A stretch of 63,097 bases of DNA from Purshia tridentata (taxonomy: Eukaryota; Streptophyta; Magnoliopsida; Rosales; Rosaceae). Within the stretch, counting starts at the first letter, position 1, and the number at the start of each line of letters is the position of its first letter. The position numbers and the translations under genes are program-made. Location: assembly GCA_003254885.1 (NCBI GenBank), contig QANT01002903.1, forward strand, positions 1-63,097, read 5' to 3'. Positions 12,460 to 25,028 of this stretch are shown one piece after another. The notes under the pieces were generated by a model, which was given only the letters and a program-made list of their open reading frames with translations, was not told where the DNA came from and searched no databases.

Positions 12460-13786
12460 AATAAAGAGACGAGCAGAAAATCTCAATCTTCAAAAGAATA
12501 GTCTATTGACAAATTTATTCTAATTAACTTAATTAGCTGGAAAATGTAGATTTCTTTTACTAGGCATTGTTACGTTTATAAATGTGATTTGAAATGATTA
12601 ACACATCAACTGTTATATATGGTGGCCAAAAAAAAAATAATCAACGGTTAATTAAAATAGTAGAAATTTTTTTTAAGATAAAAAATGAATTCATAACCAT
12701 TAAAAGACAAACATGTAATTATAATATGCGTACCTTTATCTACTACAATTTATTAGGATTTAAAATTCGAGTGGCTAAATTTTTAAACAATTTTTTTCTT
12801 AGAATAATTAACACACATAAAATATTTATATAGGAACTTACTTGATAGCAGAATTTCGCAAATATTGTGTTCCCATATATAAATTCTTGAGCCATCAGAA
12901 TTTGCAAATATTGCGTATTTTTGTGGTCATTGTTGTATGAGTGTAAATTTTGCTAATATTGTGTTTCCATCACAATTCTGCAAACTGGAAATACCTAGGA
13001 CTAAGGGTATTTTAGTATTTACATTGAATAATGGATATTATGGGCAAATCATAATATGGTGAAGTTTGTAAAACTAAATATTTTTTTTTGGCATTATAAT
13101 TGTAAAGATTGTTTTAATATAGTATTAATTTGATTGTTAAATACTTAAATCATAATTACGTGATGACATGGCATGATTGATACAAGGAAAAAAAAATACT
13201 TACTTTTTATATTTTTGGCCATAAACGAAAGTATAAGAAGTCATATGACAGAAAAATATATAAAAGTACTGTATAAGTGATACCATATACTGGCAATACT
13301 GCCATGCAGCATCTTCTGTCTCTTTGCCTAGTGCGCTCTCAGTCTGCATCCCGCCGCTTGTGCTTTCTGGTTTTGTACGGTTATTGGGTCCTACCGACAA
13401 ATCGTCTTCCTTAGAACCGGTTTTGTTAGCCATTTCTCGTTGGCAAATTAATGACTTAGGGTGTTTGTACGTCTGGGGAGAGGAGCACGCGGTTTTGGTC
13501 GTTAAGTTGCTAACATGCACCATTTGCTATTTGGCCTTCTGGGCAAAAGAAACATACTGCTGTCCATCAGGTGTCAGTGAACTCTCAATTTCAAAAATAA
13601 AAATTCAGTGTAAAAATTAAATAAAACAAAACTTGTAGATTTAAAGTTGAGAAATTACATTAACAAAAGAGAAGAGACTAAAATGCAGATAACATAGAAA
13701 TAACAGACTAAGAGAGCCTGTTCAAAAGTTCTGATAATATGGGATCGGATCCGCTTGTCATCTTGTGGTAATATTATTCTGTAACT
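12460..13786. other. Intergenic with one short unrecognised frame
   Basis: Mostly AT-rich. On the minus strand at about 13523-13280 lies a frame containing MANKTGSKEDDLSVGPNN, less AT-rich than its surroundings and ending at a possible donor. It lies downstream of the candidate LTR on the same strand and could be the start of a decayed element or an orphan exon. I do not recognise it. Confidence 0.3.
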
Positions 13787-14212
13787 TGTAGAAATTAATT
13801 AAGCTTGTAAACGTAAAACACACATACCAGTATTCACCATACTCAAATCCATCACCAATGCTCAAACCAATAATCTTCCTTGCACTTGCAGACCTTAAAC
13901 ACTTACCACCAGATGGGGAGCAGTTCTTTACGTGTGTTCTGTGTGCAAGGGGATCAAGGCTTTATATAGTATCTGTCTTACAGAGTCTGTCCCATTATTG
14001 GACTTTGTAGGAATGCCTTACAAGTCTAAAACTCCAGTTCACTCTCCTATAGAAATAAGGAATCCCTTTAGCCTAAGTAAACCATAACACCAGTCCTTAT
14101 AGGCCTCCAGATATAAACCAAATAGAATTCCTAATCCTTCACTTAAAGCTGCAGCCTTTCCTTATGTAACTATGAGACTAATACTGCATGGAGTAGTAAT
14201 ACGACTCCAACA
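13787..14212 (-). mobile_element. Candidate solo or truncated LTR
   Basis: A 426-base segment that on the minus strand starts TGTTGGAGTCG and ends TTCTACA, a TG..CA form common in LTR retrotransposons. It has a TATA-like CTATATAAAGCC (about 13964 on the plus strand) and is less AT-rich than the flanks. The bases beside the ends are TAACT on the left and GAACT on the right, a 4 of 5 match. No primer-binding site or polyprotein is seen beside it. It ends only 23 bases downstream of the stop codon of the membrane-protein gene. Confidence 0.5.
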
Positions 14213-14235
14213 GAACTCTCCTCTGATCTTGGGGT

Positions 14236-15354
14236 CTAGCCTCCGCGTCTGGCATGCACATGCCACATACGGCAACCATGAGTATTACTAGGATATGTTG
14301 GAAGCCATTTCTGTGTGACCCAAATCCCAAAAGATCCGAAAGGGTCTATGACTAGGATAACCATTCCTATTGTCTGGCTCATTGGGAGATGGAGTGACCA
14401 AACTTCCCTTAGTAGGGATATAGCCCCGTTCACAGTGTACCCAGAAAAAACAAGGATAAGCTTAAGCATTGGAGCAGCTGTTCCATCACCTACTAGCTGG
14501 AGTAGTATAAAGCTTAGCACAGTTGCAAACATTAAACCCACAGAGCCCTTGTACTTTGCTTGAGAGCTATTTGAAATCCAAACCGCCCATAAAATTGCCA
14601 ATATTTCAGCGCAGAGTGAACCATAAATACCAAAGTAGATAACGCCGTCTGCTACATCTGCGATATTAATAAATGAAAGCACTAAATGAATCAAACCAGA
14701 ATTGCAAAAGTAAATAAAAAATATATTTACATTACAGAAACAAGATATGTTACCATGGGTCTTCAAATAGCCATCAACAACATCAAGAAGTATCCTTGCA
14801 CAGACACCAAAACATAGCATGGAGCAACATATGAACATGAATCGAATGAATCTTTTGCAACGGTTGGGGCGGCGGGTTGACTCGGGAATGGGAGCAACTT
14901 TCGGAATCGTATCTCGACCGTAGATTATGAAGACACCCAAAAAGGTCGCAACTAGTGAATGCACCCAATACAGCTCCCCCATCTTACTAACACCAGAGAA
15001 AGAGCTGAGCAGCAACCGGTTGACCAAATAGATTCCACGCTTTCCGGGAACAGTCGCGGGCTCATCTCTCAGGCACAAACACCGAGCTACGAGGTTCCCG
15101 AAAATGGCCCGGTCGCTCCAGAGAGAGAGATCGAACCCATGAAGCCGCCTCCTCACGTAGAGATTGGCCACTGTAGCCACTAACATAGCTGCCACCACGC
15201 TCTCAGTCACCGCTTCCAACAGTAACATCAAAGTCTCAGATTTGCAATTTGGGTGTATCAGTTTGCTCTTCATCACATCGCATATGAATCGCTGTACCAA
15301 GAAAATGCCTGTCAGAATATGACATTCAACGATGGCTTTGTACGCGCTTGCCAT
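14236..15354 (-). CDS. Unrecognised multi-pass membrane protein
   Basis: The frame is open from ATG 15354 to the stop at 14236 (372 residues unspliced). An intron with clean GT-AG ends fits 14658-14753: donor CATG/GTAACAT, acceptor ATCGCAG/ATG. Its length is 96 bases, a multiple of three, and it contains no stop, so the frame stays open either way. Spliced, the protein is 340 residues and joins TH to DVADGVIYFG. Several hydrophobic stretches are visible: AAMLVATVANLYV, SLVATFLGVFIIYG, FMFICCSMLCFGVC, AEILAILWAVWI, FATVLSFILLQLVG, LILVFSGYTVNGA and IGMVILVIDPFGSF. There is no known motif and I do not recognise the family. It is probably an integral membrane protein of a plant-specific group. 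The 3' end may have been shaped by the LTR-like insertion next to the stop. Confidence 0.6.
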   Translation of the reverse strand: MASAYKAIVECHILTGIFLVQRFICDVMKSKLIHPNCKSETLMLLLEAVTESVVAAMLVATVANLYVRRRLHGFDLSLWSDRAIFGNLVARCLCLRDEPATVPGKRGIYLVNRLLLSSFSGVSKMGELYWVHSLVATFLGVFIIYGRDTIPKVAPIPESTRRPNRCKRFIRFMFICCSMLCFGVCARILLDVVDGYLKTHGNISCFCNVNIFFIYFCNSGLIHLVLSFINIADVADGVIYFGIYGSLCAEILAILWAVWISNSSQAKYKGSVGLMFATVLSFILLQLVGDGTAAPMLKLILVFSGYTVNGAISLLREVWSLHLPMSQTIGMVILVIDPFGSFGIWVTQKWLPTYPSNTHGCRMWHVHARRGG

Positions 15355-15690
15355 TTTTGACAGATGCAGCCGAGAGAGATTATCGGAGATTGTATGTAGT
15401 GCTTATATAAGAGGGAGCTAGGGCTGCCTTTTAGGGTTTGTCTTCATTGGACTCTAAAGGCAAATGCTGACGTGGCTGTCTTAGGGCACGGACAATTTCA
15501 CTTCTTTTCTGTTCATTAATTAGATTATTAATCAATAGGTTGTTAAATTGAATTGAATTAATTAGATTTTACAGATTTCCATGCCAAATTAGACAATCAT
15601 AAGTGGGTTTCCAATTGAGGAAATAAAGTTTTAAGTTGATCACAACATCAACATCTATCTCACCAATTATCAGTTCATTAATTGAGACGT
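15355..15690 (-). promoter_or_regulatory. Upstream region of the membrane-protein gene
   Basis: Immediately upstream on the minus strand lies a short leader, and a TATA-like TTATATAAG (about 15400 on the plus strand, GCTTATATAAGAGG) about 45 bases from the ATG. No other element is recognised. Confidence 0.35.
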
Positions 15691-15954
15691 TAGAGCATCT
15701 CCAAAAGGCTCTTTAAATGTATAATTTTTCATTTTTTGAAGAGAGAGAAGAGTATTTTGGGCTCCAAAAGACCCTTCAAAATGAATTTTAATTTGACAAT
15801 TCAATTTCTCTCTCTTAAGATCTAGGACCCTCTCTCCTCTCTTCAAATAATAATAAAAAATTCAAGTAGCAAATATTACTCTTCAAATTGTCACATAGGT
15901 CATCAAATGTGAATTTGAAGAGTGATTTTACTAGAGTCTTTTGGAGATGCTCTT
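15691..15954. mobile_element. MITE with AGAGCATCTCCAAAAG termini
   Basis: The ends are near-perfect inverted copies: AGAGCATCTCCAAAAGGCTC on the left, and AGAGCATCTCCAAAAGACTC when the right end is read on the minus strand. About 264 bases, non-coding, with internal echoes of CTCTTCAAA and its complement. GAGCATCTCCA-type ends are common on plant MITEs. The target duplication is not clear to me. Confidence 0.75.
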
Positions 15955-17068
15955 ATGTCCATTTTAGAATTCAAAATAAGTAACTAAGCTTCTTCAAATT
16001 TCACCAGATAAAAAAAAAAATGATGAGCTAATCATGAAATTAAAATGTAACATACAATGCTTAAGGTAGCAACATAATTCACCCCTCCAAACTGAGAAAG
16101 TTGGTCTTAAATTAAATCAGGGACAAAAGAGTGACCCAATAATCAATATGCTATCAAAAGACAAAAGGTTGGTCTTAAAACTTAGGGACTAAGCCTTTTT
16201 AAATTCATGGCATTAGATGGGTGCCCAATAATCAATATGTAAAATCTTTGTCTCTATTCTTGGGATTACAGTGCAATCAAAATATTTATTATCATACGTT
16301 GGCTTCCACTCTCATCTCATGCACCCAATCTCTTCTTATTTATGCCATCAATATTGAACTGAACCCTCCCACCTCTGACCTGATCTCGTTCCCTATTCCT
16401 GGCAATATATGTATATAATACATAAAATCACAGCACTTTCTTCTTAATTCCCACAGGCCACAACCCCAAAAGAAAAATACGATCATGAATGACGGATCCT
16501 CAAAATTACATCAACAATCCAACACTGTGAAAAAAGTCCATTTAAAACACAAAAAAAAAAATACGCCCTACTGAAAAAGCCCTATATTTTGCTTCATGCA
16601 TGATCAAGCCCATAATGTATGTTGTTTGTTGTCAAATGAGGGTAAAGAGGGAAAATAATATACAGTAATCTATACAACAGTACGTGCATGACCATGACCA
16701 TTAGAAGCCTTGACAGAAATATAACAAGCCACAATCAAGGTCTTACCTGTTCCTACCTCCCTGACAAATTTTGAGGACAATCAAACAACTCAAGCTCTTT
16801 CCTTAACTAACTTCAGACTCTGTCTATATGCTACGTACCCTTTATATCCTATTACATACAGGCGATTGCAAAAGTAACACCTACGGGAAGATCCTCTTTA
16901 GATATATTGCACATGATGATAGTGGACGACAAAACTTAGCCATGTCTCAGCATGACAACATGTGCACTTCCTGGTGCTGCCAAACTATTTACACAAAGAA
17001 GACCGTTGCTGATACAAGAGAGCGGGGAGAGGGCGAGAGATGCAGCATGTGGCTCAGCTTCGCTGTTA
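15955..17068. other. Intergenic, including 3' UTR of the Raf-like kinase
   Basis: AT-rich sequence with no reading frame of note. The last few hundred bases should be the 3' UTR of the minus-strand kinase gene. Confidence 0.5.
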
Positions 17069-20000
17069 TCACTTGATGTTCATGGCAGCTGACATTGCAC
17101 GTAGTTCCTTTGCAATTTCTGAGAAGGGGGGCCTAGAGTCAGGATCAGATGACCAGCATCTCTCCATCAATGATCTCCATGTTGGATCGCACCAGCTTGG
17201 GATTTCAGGTCGGAGGTTACCTTTGATTATACCAGCTGAACATCACAAGAAATTTTGATCATCCATAAACAGCAAAACAAGTTAGTGGTACTACTTTCAT
17301 CTGACAACCTATAAGGAATATATACATATATAGAAGTAACAATTAATCACAAAAGACGACAAATAATCGGGGATGAAATCATGAAGACATGATCTAACTT
17401 CAGCATGAACTCTCCCTAGCATTCCCAATAAAAAAAGAGTTGAAAATGGGATTTATAAAGATATCCAATTAAGTGGATAAGGAAATTGATCATTACCTAT
17501 TATTGCCTCTGAGCGCATGTTGGTGTAGGGTTCCTCCCCAGTCAGGAGTTCCCACATCACAATTCCAAATGAGTACACATCAACCTACATACAAGTAGAA
17601 AAGAAATCATTGAAATCAGTAAAGTGATTAACGAAAGATTTAAAAAATAAAAATAAAAACTAATTTGATCATTTAAGAGTGACCATCCTTTACCTTTTCT
17701 GTCACCAACTTGTTCTTGCTGTTGAAAAGCTCTGGAGCCATCCATGGTATGGTACCTCGTACTCCACCAGAAACGAGTGTCCTCTGCTTGATTTTCGATA
17801 AGCCCAGATCGCCAATCTGAATACATTGAGGTGAAACTTCAAGTTCATAAGGAGGGAAAAAACAGAAGCATATGGAGGCAAAATGGTATTCTTGCTAATT
17901 GTCAAGCACCATCCATAAATGGCAAGAAATAAGGTAGAAGAAATTCTAATAAAAAACACCAAAACTTCTTCTCAGGCTGGATACCTTGCAAACTGGTCGT
18001 TGAGGGTCCCTCATATTCACAAGGAAGTTATGTGACTTCAAATCAAAATGGACAATGCTTTTCTCATGAAGATATTCCATACCAAAAGCTGCATCCATTG
18101 CTATAATAAGCCTCTTCCGACGATCAATAGTTCTATAAATCAGAAATGGAACATGAGGAAATGATTCTGCCTATTCATTACAGGGTATATGAGAATGTAT
18201 GGGGAAAAAAAGGGAGGGAGGGGGATAAGAGTCAGAATATGCACCACAATATCAGAATCCTAGTTGTATAAGAAAAGCAACTAGAAATTAGTGACACACT
18301 TGATTGAGAGCATACTGCCCATGCTCTTACCAATTAAAGATGAAGGGCTTATTCATCAAATAACTGAAGTGAAAATTTGTACTTCAACATTGATAGACCC
18401 TGGTACACACACTGACACAACATGTATCTTGTGATTTTTTCATAACTATTCAAAGAATTCAAATAATTTGTTATCAAATAATATGACTGTAAGTGCACCA
18501 ATCTTAAATATTGGTGCACTTGAAATCATATTACTGCAGCTGTCATATTCTCGGATTGTTTTACCACTAATGTACATGTTGCAAAGCTATGTAGAAAATA
18601 TAATTTAAGTTTAAATAACAATTAGCAAGCATGCCCTGTGTTGGTATGTATAGAAAACTATCAGGCATAAACTGTACAAGAAAGTAAAGCAAAAATGAAT
18701 CCTCAAATTGTATTATGCTCTACTAGAAGAATAAAAGAAGGAAAAAACCTTATATCATGCTATGAAGACAAGATAGTATTTATCTTACCGATCTTTTCTT
18801 CGCAGAACTTGCTTTAAGGAGCCATTCACCATGTACTCTGTTACTGTTGCCAAATGTGTCACTGGTCCATCTGTCACTACCCCATAGAATGCCACGATAT
18901 TTGGATGATGAAGCTGAGCTAGAATATGAGCTTCCTTCCAAAAGTCAGCAAGCTGCAGAAGTAAAAAGAAAGAGTTAACACATAACATGCAGGTAAATAA
19001 TTCACCAATATAATAGTGATAATAACCTAGAGATAATGACTTCAGCAAGCATGAAAATCAGATAACTACTTCATTCATGAGAAGTAAATAACAAACAGAA
19101 ATATAATATAATTACCAATCGATCCTCCAGTCTGTCTTCAGTAAAGCAACTTGGCTTAATCTTTTTTATGGCAACATCCGAGCCCTTCCATTTCCCATAG
19201 TAAACAGTTCCATATGTGCCCGAACCAAGTTCTTTTATGAACTCAAGGTCAGAACTTTTTATAGTCTGCATAACAAGGTAGAAACAAGCATAAAATCTTA
19301 CACTCCATTCAGCCTCCACAAGCTTATTAAGCAGAAATTGTCTAAGTTCCAAAGTTACCTGCAGCTCTTGAGTGGCTAGATGAGTATAAATTGCAGTCAG
19401 GTCACTGGAGGTTCCACCAATTACTTTAGTATCTCTAAGGCTTTCTCCAATGTTGGCCTAAGAAAACAGAATCATAAGTCAAAGCTGAGGGAAGATTACT
19501 TCCAATAGTAAAACAGTAGAGCCACTAAAAACGTATAGCAGATTTTTTTTCTTTTCTTCTGATTTCTTATTTATTGGGAGAATGAGATAAAAATGGTTTA
19601 CAAGTAATTACCTTTTCATCAACGCTTAAAGTAGATGGATGCTCCTGTTGAACCTTCTCATCAAGCTCACTATACTTCTCTGCCTTCGCTGAAGTCTGGA
19701 AAGAAGGAGTATATGAAGCTACATTTGATTCATCAACTTGAGGGCCTGAGATAAATTGTCCTTCATCCATGAGATCTATAGGCTTTGATTGATGTTTTGG
19801 CACGGAATAAGGAGACTCAACAGTACTAGCATGAGAAGAGATCTGAGGAGCTTCCACTTCTTTGGATGATGACAATGAAAGGTTATGCAAAGAAAATTTC
19901 ACTGAAGCTGTAACTTCGCTATGTGAACCTTGTATCTCATTAGTGCCACTCTCATAATTGCTTAAAGATTTGATGACTGGTTCCCCATTAGGAAACTTAT

Positions 20001-21951
20001 TATCGCATCCCAATCCAATTTCAATGCTACATCCTGCACCACTTGAATAGCCAGAGCTGTTGGCAACTTTCTGGGAGTCTATCAGGCATGTATCCTTCTC
20101 AAGATCACAATGAATAGGCTCAGAATTGCTGGACACTGCATGAAAATTTTCATATGAATACTGATATGGACCTTCACACTTCCCCAAATCATAACCAGTT
20201 AAGAGATCTTCTTGAGTGTCCTTTGTCCTCACAGGTTGCAATGAACTCCTAGTGGCATCACAATTCAAGACAGATTGATCACCTACGCCAGTAAATGCAC
20301 CATAGGAACCTAAACAATATTCCATAGGATTGAAATTCCTATGCTGTGAAGGTGCAGGGCCACTCTGTTTACCTTGTTTCTCATAACCATATTGGACGTC
20401 AATCAAGGATCTGTCTTTCATTGCTTGCTCAGAATCCATCATTCTCACCCTTTCTTCCATTGCCTGCTCAGAAAAACCAGAACAATGCCTCCATGAATTC
20501 GGATGATATGCCCTCAAAGGCTGCCCCTGCTTTGCAATGTTCAAATTTGGCCTAAGCCCAGGGTAACATTTCCTTATTGGAAGCTTCCCATCCAATCTAA
20601 CAGCTTGATGGTTCCCCATCTCAGCTATATTGCTCCAATGGTTCCGAACATGGTGTGGATAACGCTGCTGATTTCTAGTATCATTCATACCAAACCTATG
20701 GTTACGAATGCTGCTGTTTAAGGCATCCCACACCCTATCACCAGTATAAGAAGATTTCCCAGGACACACAGTTCCAACCAAAGAATCACCACAATAATGA
20801 CAACTTAAAAGATTTTTTACTGAACCAAAATTGGCTTCCCAAGGCATAATGTTCTCTCTGTTCAGATTGCTAGACATTCCAGTGTTTCCCAAATTCTGCT
20901 TAGCATCACAACCTTTACACATCAGTTTCATACCAGAACCATTCAGTGATTTCGAACACTGTGTTGCTGCCACTGACTGACTATACATCCCAACCCCATT
21001 ACACAAAACCTGACCAGACCTCCCTGAAAAACACTGCTTATAACTATTAGTTTCCACGTGCAAATTCCCATCTCTGGGATTCAATGGATGGGACTTAGAC
21101 GCTGAAAACTTCACTAGATTACCACCATTCCCAACTCTGTTCTCTAACAAGTCCCCTCTTTTACACTGGTCCTCGAAACCCCAATTCATAACAGCTCTGC
21201 TCATTAAGACTTGCTGTTCAGGGCCTAAATCTATAAGAGGGCGTTCACATGACTCACACTTTTGGTTCTCAAAGCAACCAATTTCCATATCACCCTCATT
21301 AGCACCAAAACCCAAAACACCGGAAAAACCTCGAACTAAAGCCGATTGCTTTGCTAACAATTGCTGTTTCAACACCATCTTTCTCAGCGATTCATCACTA
21401 TACCGCACAGCCCCTAAGTTTTTACCCACCACCTTATCATCTACTTGAGCTCCACATAAACGGTGGTGGTTCTCAATATTTTGGCTCTCAGACTCAAATC
21501 CATTACTAAAGTTGGCTCCTTTCACGCAATTCACATAAACATTAACATTATCGTGGTCATTGCTACAAACAAAGACCCAGAGCCTCGCAGGCTTACCGTA
21601 GAGCTCGAGCTTGTCGTAGTCGTTAATCATGCACCGAACGTCGTCGTCTGAGGCGATGAGGACGAGATGGGTGGTGTCGGAGTCGGAGTTGGAGCCCAAT
21701 CCAGGAAGCTGGTATATGAGGGTGAATGAAGGAATGTTGGGGCAAAGATCAGAAATCTTTGATCGGAGCTTCGAGAACCCAATGTTCCGGTCCACGGACA
21801 CGATTCTGGCTTCGCCGCCAACGTAGCGGAGCTTCCCAGAAGGTGGTCTGCGTTGGAATGCGCCATTGAAGCTGCAGACCAGCTTGAGCTTCTTGGGCTG
21901 GTTGGTGGGCCTTTTGCGACGAGAGAGAGGTGGTTCTTTCATGGATGTCAT
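17069..21951 (-). CDS. PB1-domain Raf-like MAPKKK (plant group B Raf)
   Basis: Eight exons join in phase: 19612-21951, 19359-19457, 19116-19265, 18789-18952, 17985-18132, 17694-17816, 17497-17584, 17069-17235 (stop TGA 17071-17069); 1092 residues. The N-terminal PB1 domain (about residues 15-110) starts [19 protein letters not shown] and includes [13 protein letters not shown] and the acidic [13 protein letters not shown] long Ser/Asn-rich linker follows. The C-terminal kinase is complete: [17 protein letters not shown], lysine in [18 protein letters not shown] in the catalytic loop, DLG in place of [28 protein letters not shown] and the closing [12 protein letters not shown]. Plant B-group Rafs act in osmotic-stress and abscisic-acid signalling upstream of SnRK2 kinases; applying that here is inference. 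The frame is open upstream to an ATG at 22137, but MTSMKEPP at 21951 was chosen because the codons before it look like leader sequence. Confidence 0.93.
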
Positions 21952-24892
21952 AAGGGAGAGAGAGAGTCCGAGACTCGAGTGTGAATCTTGGGGTGTTGAG
22001 AGACTCTGTGTGTGTGTGAGTGATGGAGAGTTTATACCTGTATGGACTGTCACAGTGGTTAAGTTTTTGCCCTTCAGGTTGGTTGAATTTTCAAGGTTGC
22101 CATTCGCTTTCAGTGTATGTTTTGTAACTGTAATCAATGGGGTTGAAGTGTTGAAGAGGTAACTTGAGGTTATGTATCTGCCTGTGATTCCTAGATTTGC
22201 AATATTTATTTGTTGGTTTCCTAATTTGATTTGGATAGCAAATATATATATATTATGAGCAAAAAATTAAATTTCTAAATAAAGCCTAATTAATTTAATT
22301 TTTTTTTAGAGTGGAAGTAATTGTGTGGGAATCTTGTGAGGGAGCCCCTTTTTCTCCTCTCTTTCCCCTTTGGACGGATAAAGAATACAATTGTAAATTT
22401 ATATATAAACTGACTAAAATAATAAATAACATATGAAGTTAACAATGAGTCAACTAGACTATAATGTACCCTTTTTTTTGTGGATTGAAATCTTTTAATA
22501 TGACTAGTCCTATATAGCTATAGACAAAACATAGAACCTAAAATTAGAGCTAAGTTTTTTGAGGCATTGAATGGATGAGATTAGCATAAAAATAAAGAGA
22601 ATTAAGCAAACAAATTTACAAGTACTTAATTGTTAGTTTAGTGAGTGATATATATACTCAAGTCTTTTTTTACTGAAATATGTCATAAATTTAAATGTCA
22701 TAAATTTAAATTTCACATATGGTAATTGATTAATAAGAAACAAACAAACAAATTCACAAAGATGTTCTCTCATGTCACAATCAAATATAAACCAATTAAG
22801 AGGTTGGTTTCGTTGATTAGTGGACTAAACAACTAAATAGGGCAGGGGCATTTAAGACATTAAGCAAGGCATGCAAGGGTATTTATGTATAAGTGACAAT
22901 GATAGGTTCTCTTTCTGGTAGCATGAATCTATGATAACATAATTAACATTCCATAATTTCCATTGGCCTGTTGGCTGTTGGCTGTTGCATCCTAACGAGA
23001 TAACTTCCTTTTTTGTCTTTTAGTCCAACTAGGATACGGAAAACCCCAGGTCAAAGCAATTTAGCAACATTATCATTGGATTATATTTTTTATTTAATTA
23101 TATTGCGCCGACTTTATACACGTCTGCCAGGGTATAATTATAATACGCACCACCCTTATATGCAAATATTTTGAATTCCTCTAAAAACTTTTTATAAATG
23201 GCCAAAAATACTAAACAAGTATATCAAAATATATACCAAAAAGTGGGAGGATGAATATGTTAATGAATTAGGATTAAGAAAGATTCATAATTATATTCCA
23301 TTTAATGTAAATAAAAAAATATGATAATAAGTGATTTAACTAGATTTGATTAGAATAAAAGAAACCTTGTAATATATTTTTTAACTTTCGATTATGTTGA
23401 AGCCAAATAAGCAAACTTTTGTTGGAATTTAAATGAAGATACAAATGATTTACAAATCCAAATATTTATAACAAAAGAACAATTATTAAGAGATGACCTA
23501 ACCATTCAATAAGAATAGTTGGTGAATCATTGATTTCGTGCTTTTAATTAGTGTCATTTATACAAATTTCAAAACTGAGATGAGGCTTGAGAAAAAAAAT
23601 AAAAAAGTCAAGAATCACCCAACGTTCCAAATTACCAACCTAGTTCCTCTTTATTCTTATTCTGGACCATACATTAATTATTATGTATTGGTTGGAATCT
23701 CAAACGGATAAGAATCAAGATGAACCATACGGTTGATTGACATGAAATGATCTAGAATTTATAAACAAGTTAATTAACTAAGACCGCAGATCACGCGCGT
23801 TAAGGTTGACAAATCAAGTCGGCGTAAGTTAGCCTCTAACCTGAGGGAATTTATCCTGTGCTTCACAATCAAGTTTGGCATATTAATTTTTTCCAAAGCA
23901 ACAATGATTAATTAACAAGTGAATACGTGGGCCTCTACAAAGTAGTCGTCTTCGTCTATGAATTGCCACCTGAAAACCACAAAAGCTTCCTCAGGAGTCC
24001 TAGCTCCTTATTTTTTTCCGATTCAGTGGGACCAGCTCTCACTTATTCAAAACAGGGTCCACCAAGCGAGTGCCACTTGGACGATTACGTAACACGCATC
24101 CATATGTAAGTACAAAACAATCCAAATCAGAAGGTGGGCCCTAGGGCTGATGGACACGTAGGTTTCAATTATAAATGATGCGGACATGGACATGAAATGA
24201 AAGAGGGGATGAGTCATGGAGAATGGGGGTGCATGATGACAAATGTTGGTGTGATGCACATTAATATTGGGGTGTGACTTGTGATTAAAATTCATACAAT
24301 CAGCCAAAAGAAAATTTAGAATCGTCTGTATGATTGAATCGATAAATTCACCTATTTTGATTTATACGTATAATTTGTTTATTTGATTCATCCGCATATT
24401 ATGTAACAAATATACTCTAATTTGTTTCGAAATATTATCTTTATAAAAAGTATTACTCTTAAACGGTAAAGCATTTACTTTCTAATTTCTAGATTAAGAG
24501 GAAAAAGTTATGAGTTGAGTTAGTTTAGTACATGTCCAAAATCCACCATGAAATTCAAATTTTATCTAAATTATTTCAAAACTTTTGTTTGCACGCGAAT
24601 TTACCCAAACGGTCCACTAGAATTATTTTTTATATTTTTCATTTTTGAATAAATACCAATTTGAATACACAAACAGAACTTCCATTTTCATGGATTTCAT
24701 TTTCATGTACACATTACAATTTAGAATTCTCAAGTGTTCTTTCTGCCTACTTTGTCTTTTTTTCCACACACACTTTGAGACCATACCCGTGCCTTCTAAT
24801 ATTTCATAAACGTATCTCATTCCTCTTCTTGTGATTCTTGACCATTAAATAACTTCACAAGACACATGCACACACCATACCATATCCTTTGA
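21952..24892. other. Kinase promoter side and intergenic DNA
   Basis: The first ~250 bases hold the CT/GT-rich leader of the kinase gene (GAGA- and TGTG-type tracts at about 21957-22020). The rest is AT-rich and without recognisable genes. Small frames at 23927-24109 and 24047-24307 show no family features. Confidence 0.45.
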
Positions 24893-25028
24893 CAACTACA
24901 CAGTCGAGTTGAGTCACGTTAAAGGACCCAAATCCATATTTGTCTCATTTTCTTCTGGTCAAGCCCAAAAATAGAAACAAACTCGATGATCATCTATATT
25001 TGCACGAAATTTGTTGGACATCATGGTT
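24893..25028 (+). repeat. Dispersed copy of the 11316-11455 repeat
   Basis: About 135 bases closely match 11316-11455, beginning ACACAGTCGAGTTGAGTCAC and ending near GACATCATGGTT. The match stops there; the GTTGAGAAAGC part is missing. It is about 13.5 kb from the first copy and in the same orientation. Confidence 0.7.

Noticed and set aside
13200..13523. 107-residue minus-strand frame containing MANKTGSKEDD
   Set aside because: Not recognised and no clear continuing exon; kept only as a note in the intergenic entry because it may be the start of a decayed retroelement.
21952..22137. In-frame N-terminal extension of the Raf-like kinase (62 more residues)
   Set aside because: The codons are low-complexity and lie in leader-like CT/GT-rich DNA; the family starts shortly before the KLVCSFNG strand, so ATG 21951 is better.
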